From contig JAMOTW010000080.1 of the NCBI GenBank assembly GCA_027062125.1, positions 1 to 8,326 of the forward strand: a DNA stretch of 8,326 nucleotides, given 5' to 3'. This document shows positions 1 to 5,836 of the stretch, piece by piece. Every line of letters starts with the position of its first letter. The stretch's first letter is position 1. Origin of the DNA: Thermococcus sp. GTDB lineage: Archaea > Methanobacteriota_B > Thermococci > Thermococcales > Thermococcaceae. The notes below the pieces were generated by a model that saw nothing but the letters and a program-made list of their open reading frames with translations, did not search any database and had not been told where the DNA came from. Position numbers and translations under genes: made by a program.

Positions 1-1
1 G

Positions 2-1168
2 GGCAGGGAGTACGGCCATCTGATAAAGGACAAGCCCTACTACCCGCTACTCGTCGACAGCGAGGGGAAGGTCCTCTCTATGCCGCCGATCATCAACTCC
101 GAGATAACCGGGAGGGTGACGACCGAGACGAGGAACGTCTTCGTGGACGTAACCGGCTGGGATCTGAACAAGATCCTGCTGGCTTTGAACGTCGTTGTTA
201 CCGCCCTGGCGGAGCGCGGTGGAAGGATAAAGAGCGTCAAGGTGGTTTATCCCGACTTTGAGATTGAAACGCCCGATTTAACTCCTAAATCCTTCGAGGT
301 CGAGCTGGATTACATAAGAAAGCTGGCCGGCGTCGAGCTGAGCGATGAGGAGATCAAGGCCCTCCTCGAGAGGATGATGTACGAGGTGAAGCTCGAGGAC
401 GGTAAGGCAAAGCTCCTCTATCCGGCCTTCCGCGACGACATAATGCACGCCCGCGACGTCCTCGAGGATGTTCTCATAGCCTACGGCTACAACGAGATCG
501 AGCCGGAGGAGCCCAAGTTAGCGGTTCAGGGCAGGGGCGACAAGTTCGTCGAGTTTGAGGACGCGGTCAGAGAGCTGATGGTCGGCTTTGGTTTACAGGA
601 GGTCATGACCTTCAACCTCACCAACAGGGAGGCGCAGTACTCGAGGATGAACCTCCCCTGCGGGGAGAATGGGGAGTGCGGCGACTACTTCAACCACCCG
701 CCGGCCGAGCTGGTCGAGATAGAGAACCCGATAAGCCCCAAGTGGTCCGCCCTCAGGGTCTGGCTCATACCGAGCCTGCTCGACTTCCTGAGCCAGAACA
801 CCCACGAGGAGTATCCGCAGAGGCTCTTCGAGGTCGGAAAGGCGACGCTGATAGACGAGAGCAGGGAAACGAAGACCGTAAGCGAGAGCAAGCTGGCGGT
901 GGCCCTGGCCCACCCGCGCGTGACCTTCACCGAGGCGAAGGAGATACTCGACTCGGTCATGCACCACCTGGGCTTCTCCTACGGGCTGGATGAGGTCGAG
1001 CACCCGAGCTTCATCCCGGGAAGGGTGGGAAAAATAGTCGTTGAGGGGGAGGCAATAGGGATAATAGGGGAGATACACCCGGCAGTGCTGGAGAAATGGG
1101 GCCTTGAAATGCCCGTTGTGGTATTTGAGCTCTTCCTCAGGCCCCTCTACAGGGCGCCCTATCTCTGA
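2..1168 (+). CDS. pheT: Phenylalanyl-tRNA synthetase beta subunit (5'-truncated by window)
   Basis: This is the beta chain of the cytoplasmic alpha2-beta2 PheRS, which attaches phenylalanine to tRNA-Phe; the beta chain carries editing and structural domains. The frame is open from base 2 to TGA at 1166-1168, giving 388 visible residues. Archaeal beta chains run roughly 550-580 residues, so about 170-190 N-terminal residues lie off the window. The first visible part contains SMPPIINSEITG (from about base 77), typical of the end of the B3/B4 editing domain. A B5-type region follows (about 285-510, with FRDDIMHARDVLEDVLIAYG). The catalytic-like class II fold comes next (about 540-1150, with ENPISPKWSALR and a FEVGKA motif). 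There is no bacterial C-terminal FDX-ACB domain, as expected for archaea. An unusual PCGENGECG segment with two cysteines sits at about 656-687. The family call is secure. pheS would be expected upstream. Confidence 0.96.
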   Translation, partial: GREYGHLIKDKPYYPLLVDSEGKVLSMPPIINSEITGRVTTETRNVFVDVTGWDLNKILLALNVVVTALAERGGRIKSVKVVYPDFEIETPDLTPKSFEVELDYIRKLAGVELSDEEIKALLERMMYEVKLEDGKAKLLYPAFRDDIMHARDVLEDVLIAYGYNEIEPEEPKLAVQGRGDKFVEFEDAVRELMVGFGLQEVMTFNLTNREAQYSRMNLPCGENGECGDYFNHPPAELVEIENPISPKWSALRVWLIPSLLDFLSQNTHEEYPQRLFEVGKATLIDESRETKTVSESKLAVALAHPRVTFTEAKEILDSVMHHLGFSYGLDEVEHPSFIPGRVGKIVVEGEAIGIIGEIHPAVLEKWGLEMPVVVFELFLRPLYRAPYL

Positions 1169-1172
1169 TATT

Positions 1173-1265
1173 TCAGCAGCTCTCCTCCACATTTTTCATG
1201 AAGATGCACATCAGCTCGAAGTTGGTGACGTTATCGAGCACCTCGACGTCGACAAACCCATCCAT
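1173..1265 (-). CDS. Small acidic protein of unknown function, 30 residues, cysteine at C-terminus
   Basis: I do not recognise this protein. The frame runs from ATG at 1265-1263 to TGA at 1175-1173 and encodes 30 residues, beginning MDGFVDVEVLDN and ending KNVEESC. It has seven acidic residues, one lysine (K24) and cysteines at 20 and 30, with a hydrophobic centre (LMCIFM, 18-23). Three features favour a real gene. A ribosome site GGGGGTGA (1277-1270) stands 4 nt before the ATG, as in the better-supported genes here. About four fifths of its codons end in G or C, matching neighbouring genes. A TATA-like element lies about 25 nt before the ribosome site. It converges on pheT, with 4 nt between the stops, and diverges from truA. 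It is too short for domain inference. It could also be a chance frame. Confidence 0.5.
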   Translation of the reverse strand: MDGFVDVEVLDNVTNFELMCIFMKNVEESC

Positions 1266-1270
1266 TTTTT
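1192..1270 (+). terminator. Possible oligo-T termination sites for pheT
   Basis: Downstream of the pheT stop the plus strand has a T5 run (1192-1196) and a T6 run (1265-1270). Short oligo-T tracts without a hairpin can terminate archaeal RNA polymerase. Both runs lie within or at the edge of the opposing small ORF, so their role is uncertain. Confidence 0.3.
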
Positions 1271-1313
1271 CACCCCCGGTTGAGGTACTAAAAGCCCCCT
1301 TATCAATCTTTTC
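1270..1313 (-). promoter_or_regulatory. Candidate promoter and ribosome site for the 30-residue ORF
   Basis: Read on the minus strand, GAAAAGATTGATAAGG (1313-1298) resembles a weak archaeal BRE plus TATA box. Its centre lies about 25 nt before the ribosome site GGGGGTGA (1277-1270), so transcription would begin right at that site. The UbiD gene at 3645 has the same geometry. The TATA match is imperfect, and this is an inference from spacing. Confidence 0.35.
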
Positions 1314-1370
1314 CAGGTTTGGTTGAATTCCCTCCAAAATTGGGGTTTACAAAGGTAAAACAATCCGTCA

Positions 1371-1386
1371 CTCCGCCCGGGGGGAG
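1371..1386. repeat. 16-bp near-perfect palindrome upstream of truA
   Basis: CTCCGCCCGGGGGGAG pairs at seven of eight positions with its own reverse complement; only the 1375/1382 G-G pair fails. It ends 4 bases before the truA BRE, a position where archaeal regulators can act. Its G/C richness makes chance or a structural role possible. Confidence 0.4.
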
Positions 1387-1390
1387 CATC

Positions 1391-1406
1391 GAAAAAGCAT
1401 TTATAC
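1391..1406 (+). promoter_or_regulatory. truA promoter (BRE/TATA), near-leaderless
   Basis: GAAAAAGCATTTATAC is a good archaeal BRE followed by TATA box (TTTATA at 1400-1405). Its centre is only about 24 nt before the truA ATG at 1427, so the transcript should begin at or within a few bases of the start codon. No GGTGA-like ribosome site precedes the ATG, which fits leaderless translation. Confidence 0.75.
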
Positions 1407-1426
1407 CCCAGTGAAAACCCGGGAAC

Positions 1427-2230
1427 ATGAGGTTCGCACTCAGGATAGCCTACGATGGAACGGCCTTCTACGGGTTCCAGAGGCAGCCGGACGTGAGAAC
1501 TGTCGAGGGGGAACTGCTCAGAGTTCTCACCAAGCTGGGGATCATTGAGGGTGCCGAGAGCTCCGGTTTTAAAGGGGCCTCGCGGACGGACAGAGGTGTT
1601 TCAGCCCTCTTCAACGTCGTGGCGTTCGATACTGCCCGCAGACCGGACCTGGTGAGGGCAGAGGTTCTGAACCATCACCTGAGGGACGTCTGGGTTCTCG
1701 GCATCGCGGAGGTTCCCAATGATTTTCACCCGCGCTTCTGGGCCAAATCGAAGACCTACCGCTACTATCTGGTCAACGAGGGCTTTGACCGCGGGAAGAT
1801 GGAGGAATGCGCTCGACTCTTCGTCGGGGAGCACGATTTCTCAGCATTCGCGAGGCTCGAGCCCGGAAAGGAGCCGGTCAGGGAGATAACCAGGGTCGAG
1901 ATTGAGGAGAGACCTGGCTATTACGTCATCGAAATCGAGGGGAAGAGCTTCCTCTGGGAGATGGCGCGCAGGGTGGTGAACGCGATAAGGTTCTGCGGTC
2001 TCGGGCTCATGGAACCCGCGGAAATCGAGGTGATGCTCAACGGGGAGTACACTAAAAAAGTCCCGCCCGCGCCGCCTGAGGGGCTGGTGCTGTGGCACAT
2101 CGACTATCCAGGGATAAGATTCGGGGTTGATGAGAGGGGGCTGAAAAAAGCGAAGAGGGACGTCTTCGAACGCTACTCAAGGGCGCTTATGAGGGCGGCG
2201 CTTCTTGGGGACGCTCTCCTCGAGCTTTGA
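1427..2230 (+). CDS. truA: tRNA pseudouridine synthase A (TruA)
   Basis: TruA isomerises uridine to pseudouridine in the anticodon arm of tRNA (positions 38-40 in characterised enzymes). The 267-residue length is normal for the family. Visible motifs are YDGTAFYGFQRQP (9-21), then SRTDRGVSA (52-60) with the catalytic aspartate D55. KTYRYYL (109-115) follows, with Y111 in the place of the conserved active-site tyrosine. SFLWEMARRVVNAI (174-187) and PPAPPEGLVLW (213-223) close the set. The ATG at 1427 is supported by the TATA box about 24 nt upstream; there is no ribosome site, so translation is probably leaderless. The last 54 bases overlap the 3' end of the opposing helicase gene, so 17 codons plus the stop are read on both strands. 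Confidence 0.95.
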   Translation: MRFALRIAYDGTAFYGFQRQPDVRTVEGELLRVLTKLGIIEGAESSGFKGASRTDRGVSALFNVVAFDTARRPDLVRAEVLNHHLRDVWVLGIAEVPNDFHPRFWAKSKTYRYYLVNEGFDRGKMEECARLFVGEHDFSAFARLEPGKEPVREITRVEIEERPGYYVIEIEGKSFLWEMARRVVNAIRFCGLGLMEPAEIEVMLNGEYTKKVPPAPPEGLVLWHIDYPGIRFGVDERGLKKAKRDVFERYSRALMRAALLGDALLEL

Positions 2231-3571
2231 CGCCATCTCCTTGTCGTAGTACTTCCCGTAGTACTGCTTGAGTGCCTTCTGGCGCTCGATGAAGTGAGTG
2301 AAGAGCAGAGGGTCGTCGTCCTGGACGTCGACTATGACGGCCTTCATCCCCTTCTTCGGCCTCAGTGCCCTTCCTATGGTCTGTATCGTCATTATGTCGC
2401 TCTTGCCACCACCGGCAAGGATTATCGCCGAAATCTCAGGAATGTCAACCCCCTCCTTGAGGAGCGTGGAGATAAGAACCGGAATCTCGCCGTTCTTGAA
2501 GGCTTCTAAGATTTCCCAGCGGTTCTGGCTCTTCGAGCTCAAAAACTCTGCATTAACGCCCCTCTTTTCCAGCATCTCCTTCAGTATCTTGCCGTGCTCT
2601 ATGCGCTTGACGTCGATGAGAACGCGGTGGCCCTTCCTGGCGAGCTCGACGGCCTTCTCCACAACGGCGAGGTTCCTCTCGTCGTTGTTCATTATCATGT
2701 CCTCGTAGAGCTCCTTGTAGCGTTCGCTGAAAGAGGGCATCGTGGACTCGTAGGTTATGACCTCGAAGCGCGGCTTCGCGAGGAACTTCTCCTTGATCAG
2801 GTCCTCGGCTTTGACCTCGAATATCGTCGGCCCGACGACGGCCTCTATCTTTATCTCCTCACCGCGAACGCGCCTCCAGGGTGTGGCGGAGAGGCCGAAG
2901 CGGTAAACCTGGGGGAGAGAAAGGCCGAGCTGGTAGAACTTCTCGGCGGCGGAAGTCCTGTGGCACTCGTCGAACATCACTATGGCGTAATCATTCTGGA
3001 GCTTGTCCGCGCCCCTCGAGAGGAGTGTCTGTATCATCGCTATGGTCACGTTCCCCTCGTCCCACTTGTTGTCGCCCACTATGCCCGGCTCGACACCCAG
3101 AACCTCGCGGACCTTGTCCGCCCACTGGTAGAGGAGCTCCTTTGTGTGGACGACTATGAGGGCGGAGAGGTCGAGCTCGTGGATTATCCTCAGCCCGACG
3201 ACGGTCTTGCCGCTCCCGACGGGCAGGGCCAGGACGCCCATCTTCTCCTTGAGGGCCTTCTTAACCGCCCGCTGCTGGTATTTGCGCATAACGTAGTCCT
3301 CATTCCACGTGGAGTTGAGCTTAACGCCCCTGACCTGGCGCTCGTCTTTAATGCGAACGCGGTAGCCCTTGCAGTTCAGGAACTTCTTGACCCTCGGGAG
3401 AACTCCGACGGGAAAGGTCTTTTCGTATGGGTCGTAGAGGCTCTCGGGCTTCTCCCACTTGCCAAAATCCCGCTTGTAACTAAGGAGCTCGTATATCTTG
3501 AAGTAGACCTGAGGGTCTGCCTTCTCAATCCTGACCAGTGCCGAGCCGTCCGGAATGCGGAGGACAACCAT
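2177..3571 (-). CDS. XPB/Rad25-like superfamily 2 DNA helicase
   Basis: This is an ATP-driven DNA translocase or helicase of the SSL2/XPB group, probably acting in DNA repair or transcription-linked unwinding. Numbered from ATG 3571 (464 residues), the first ~90 residues form an N-terminal module that could match the XPB damage-recognition domain. Then come RKYQQRAV (96-103), Walker A PVGSGKT (117-123), Walker B DECH (201-204), motif III SAT (228-230), TLLKEGVDIP (369-378) and motif VI QTIGRALRP (397-405). The tail is basic, ending KKRRPHKRP. After SAT the sequence reads PWRRVRGEE, not a clear R-E-D triad as in characterised archaeal XPB, so a UvsW-like helicase is an alternative. The Bax1 nuclease gene often beside archaeal XPB is not adjacent. 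In-frame starts are TTG 3583, ATG 3577 and ATG 3571; none has a good ribosome site and the TATA box predicts RNA starting near 3584. I chose 3571 because MVVLRIPDG looks like a natural N-terminus. Confidence 0.85.
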   Translation of the reverse strand: MVVLRIPDGSALVRIEKADPQVYFKIYELLSYKRDFGKWEKPESLYDPYEKTFPVGVLPRVKKFLNCKGYRVRIKDERQVRGVKLNSTWNEDYVMRKYQQRAVKKALKEKMGVLALPVGSGKTVVGLRIIHELDLSALIVVHTKELLYQWADKVREVLGVEPGIVGDNKWDEGNVTIAMIQTLLSRGADKLQNDYAIVMFDECHRTSAAEKFYQLGLSLPQVYRFGLSATPWRRVRGEEIKIEAVVGPTIFEVKAEDLIKEKFLAKPRFEVITYESTMPSFSERYKELYEDMIMNNDERNLAVVEKAVELARKGHRVLIDVKRIEHGKILKEMLEKRGVNAEFLSSKSQNRWEILEAFKNGEIPVLISTLLKEGVDIPEISAIILAGGGKSDIMTIQTIGRALRPKKGMKAVIVDVQDDDPLLFTHFIERQKALKQYYGKYYDKEMASKLEESVPKKRRPHKRP

Positions 3572-3599
3572 GGACATGACCAATCGTCGAGAGTTTGGA

Positions 3600-3644
3600 A
3601 AAAGGCTTTATAGGCCTTTTGGAACATTGATTTAAGGTGATAGA
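3600..3644. promoter_or_regulatory. Divergent promoter with a shared TATA element; UbiD ribosome site
   Basis: The arms AAAAGGC (3600-3606) and GCCTTTT (3614-3620) form a 7-bp inverted repeat around TTTATAG. On the plus strand TTTATA (3607-3612) lies about 25 nt before AAGGTGAT (3634-3641), the ribosome site 3 nt before the UbiD ATG. On the minus strand the same bases read TATAAA, about 25 nt before 3584, just ahead of the helicase starts. The A-rich arm provides a BRE-like flank in each direction. I infer that one TATA element serves both genes. Confidence 0.7.
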
Positions 3645-4910
3645 ATGCTGAGGGAAATCGTGGAGCGTTTTGAGGACAAGATCATCATCGAGGAGCCCAT
3701 GAGCAAGGAGCTTGAGGTTACCAGATACCTGCTCAAGTACCGCGACAGGCCGGTACTCTTCAGGGACGTGGACGGCTGGGAGGTTGCGGGCAACATCTGG
3801 AGCACCCGCGAGAGGATAGCGGACTACCTCGGCATCGGAAAGGGTGACATACTCCACTTCATGGCCGACGCGATGGAGAATCCATCCCCGTACCGGACGG
3901 TTGAGAGGGCCCCGTTCATGAGGAACTCCACGGGGGACTTCTCCCTTCTGGAGTTGCCGGTTCCAAAGTACTACCCCAAGGACGGCGGACAGTACTTCAC
4001 CTCGGCGATGGTCATAGCTAGGGATGAAGACGGCTTCGTCAACACCTCGTTCCACAGGATTATGGTGCGCGACGAGAAGACGGCGGCGATAAGGCTCGTT
4101 CCAAGGCACCTCTACGCCATGTGGAAGGATAAAGCTGAAAGGGGAGAAGAGCTGGACGTGAGAATCGTCGTTGGCAACCCAATACACCTGTTGCTTTCGG
4201 GAGCAACGAGCACCGCCTATGGAATCAGCGAGCTCGAGATAGCGAGCAGAATGAGCGAGAGGGCCTTTGGCAGACCCCTCGAGGTGGTCGACCTCAACGG
4301 CATCCCCGTCCCGGTCGAGACCGAGTTCGTCTTCGAGGCGAGGATAACGCCTGAACTCGTAGATGAAGGGCCCTTCGTTGACATAACGGGAACCTACGAC
4401 TACGTGAGAAAGCAGCCGGTAGTGGTCTTCGAGAGGATGTACCACGTTGACAAGCCGATTTTCTACGCGCTCCTCCCCGGCGGCTACGAGCACTTCATGC
4501 TGATGGGGCTCCCGAAGGAACCGCAGATATACGCGAGCGTGAAGCGCGTTGTTCCAAAGGTCCACGGCGTAAGACTGACCGAGGGCGGTGCGATGTGGCT
4601 CCACGCCGTCGTTTCGATAACCAAACAGCATGACGGCGACGGCAAGAACGCAATACTGGCTGCCTTCGCCGGCCATCCCAGCTTAAAGCACGTCGTTGTC
4701 GTCGACGAGGACATCGACATCTACGACGACCGCGATGTGGAGTGGGCGATAGCAACGCGCTTCCAGGCGGACAGGGATCTCGTGGTGGTTCCAAACGCGA
4801 GGGGCTCCTCATTGGACCCGTCGGCAACGAAGAGCCTGACCGCCAAGTGGGGAATTGACGCGACCAAGCCGCTCGACAGAAAGGAAGAGTTTGAGAGGGC
4901 CAAGGTTTAG
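3645..4910 (+). CDS. UbiD-family prenyl-FMN decarboxylase, probable trans-anhydromevalonate 5-phosphate decarboxylase
   Basis: UbiD enzymes decarboxylate unsaturated acids using prenylated FMN made by a UbiX partner. Short archaeal members (~420 residues) include trans-anhydromevalonate 5-phosphate decarboxylase of the archaeal mevalonate pathway, which yields isopentenyl phosphate for lipids. The 421-residue length fits, but the substrate is inferred. Fold landmarks are NTSFHR (133-138), LVPRH (151-155), FVFEA (228-232), EGPFVD (241-246) and VVDEDIDIYDDRDVEWAIATR-like residues (352-372). By motif alignment to fungal Fdc1, N133, H155 and E231 would bind the metal and cofactor phosphate, and R138, E241 and D246 would form the catalytic triad. 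D246 replaces the usual second glutamate. The ATG is fixed by AAGGTGAT 3 nt upstream. The gene converges on the ABC ATPase, with 3 nt between stops. No UbiX gene is in the window. Confidence 0.9.
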   Translation: MLREIVERFEDKIIIEEPMSKELEVTRYLLKYRDRPVLFRDVDGWEVAGNIWSTRERIADYLGIGKGDILHFMADAMENPSPYRTVERAPFMRNSTGDFSLLELPVPKYYPKDGGQYFTSAMVIARDEDGFVNTSFHRIMVRDEKTAAIRLVPRHLYAMWKDKAERGEELDVRIVVGNPIHLLLSGATSTAYGISELEIASRMSERAFGRPLEVVDLNGIPVPVETEFVFEARITPELVDEGPFVDITGTYDYVRKQPVVVFERMYHVDKPIFYALLPGGYEHFMLMGLPKEPQIYASVKRVVPKVHGVRLTEGGAMWLHAVVSITKQHDGDGKNAILAAFAGHPSLKHVVVVDEDIDIYDDRDVEWAIATRFQADRDLVVVPNARGSSLDPSATKSLTAKWGIDATKPLDRKEEFERAKV

Positions 4911-4913
4911 CCC

Positions 4914-5831
4914 TCACTCCACCATTTTCAGGAATATCTCCTCGAGGCTCGGCTCCTTCACCTGCATCGTGAGTATCTTGGCACCCCTGGCCGAAACGAA
5001 GTCGTGGAGCTGCTCCCTTATATCCTCCGGCGCCACGATTCTGTACTTCTTCTCGCCCAGCGGGCTGACCTTCCATTCCGCACCCGTGAAGTCCACGGGG
5101 ACGTTGGTCTCGAGGATTATCGTGTAGCCACCCCTCTTGAGGAACTCCCGCTTGATCCTCTCGAGGTTGTCCTCAACTCTGAGCTTGCCCTTGACGATGA
5201 CCCCGACCGTGTCGCATATCTCCTCAACATGCGCCAGAATGTGGCTCGAGAAGAAGACCGTCTTTCCCACCTTCTTCTGCTCCCTGATGATGTCCTTGAA
5301 CTCCGCTATTCCCGTGGGGTCGAGGCCCGTCATCGGCTCGTCGAGGATGAGCAGTTCGGGGTCGTTGATAAGCGCTTGGGCGAGCAGGAGCCTCTGGCGC
5401 ATGCCCTTTGAGAACTTTCCGACCTTGCGGTTCCTGTCGTCCCAGAGGTTAACAAGCTCCAGAAGTTCCCTGACCCGCTTCTCCCTCTCGGCCTTTGGAA
5501 TCTCAAAGGCCTCACCAATCACGTCGAGTGTCTGGACCGGGGTCATGAAGTCCCAGAGCGTGGCGTGCTCGGGCATGTAACCTATCTGCCGCTTCGCCTC
5601 AACAAGATTCTCCTCGTTGAACTTCCCATCCCTGAACACCTCGAGGCCGAAGAGCTCGATGCGCCCTTCCTGGGGAAATATGAGGCCGAGGGTGCTAAGT
5701 ATGGTGGTGCTCTTTCCGGCACCGTTCGGGCCAAGAAAGCCGTACACCTGCCCGGGCTTCACCTCGAGGCTGAGACCGTCCAGGGCGCGGACGTCCTTGT
5801 AGAGCTTAACCAGGTTCTCAATCTTCATCAT
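4914..5831 (-). CDS. ABC-2 type transporter ATP-binding protein
   Basis: This is the cytoplasmic ATPase of an ABC export system, powering the permease encoded immediately upstream. From ATG 5831 it has 305 residues. Visible motifs are Walker A GPNGAGKST (34-42), a Q-loop region IGYMPEH (83-89) with glutamate in place of glutamine, as in some DrrA/NatA-type ATPases, signature FSKGMRQR (140-147), Walker B LLILDEP (160-166) and the H-loop SSH (195-197). A DrrA-like C-terminal extension ends PSLEEIFLKMVE. GAGGTGAT (5843-5836) lies 4 nt before ATG 5831 and overlaps the permease stop codon (5839-5837), implying translational coupling. ATG 5828 or GTG 5840 are less likely starts. The substrate cannot be told from sequence; drug, lipid or peptide export and membrane maintenance are all known for the family. 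Confidence 0.94.
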   Translation of the reverse strand: MMKIENLVKLYKDVRALDGLSLEVKPGQVYGFLGPNGAGKSTTILSTLGLIFPQEGRIELFGLEVFRDGKFNEENLVEAKRQIGYMPEHATLWDFMTPVQTLDVIGEAFEIPKAEREKRVRELLELVNLWDDRNRKVGKFSKGMRQRLLLAQALINDPELLILDEPMTGLDPTGIAEFKDIIREQKKVGKTVFFSSHILAHVEEICDTVGVIVKGKLRVEDNLERIKREFLKRGGYTIILETNVPVDFTGAEWKVSPLGEKKYRIVAPEDIREQLHDFVSARGAKILTMQVKEPSLEEIFLKMVE

Positions 5832-5836
5832 GAGCA

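Noticed and set aside
1173..1175. Possible selenocysteine readthrough of TGA at the end of the 30-residue ORF
   Set aside because: Thermococcales are not known to use selenocysteine. The frame beyond the TGA is a short antisense piece of pheT with no similarity I can recognise.
593..1192. Long minus-strand frame (199 codons) opposite pheT
   Set aside because: It is the mirror of a G/C-biased gene. The composition is typical of an antisense shadow, with no family resemblance, and pheT on the other strand is unmistakable.
2126..2150. C/D-box-like pair (TTGATGA ... CTGA) near the truA 3' end
   Set aside because: The boxes are only a few bases apart and lie in well-conserved coding sequence, with no second C'/D' pair or guide-length spacer.
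2594..3613. Long plus-strand frame (339 codons) opposite the helicase
   Set aside because: The helicase motifs are read in order on the minus strand. The plus frame shows low-complexity Leu/Val/Glu/Asp composition and no promoter.
3525..4676. Long minus-strand frame (383 codons) opposite the UbiD gene
   Set aside because: It is antisense to clear UbiD active-site motifs. It also crosses the divergent promoter into the helicase start, so it cannot be a separate gene here.
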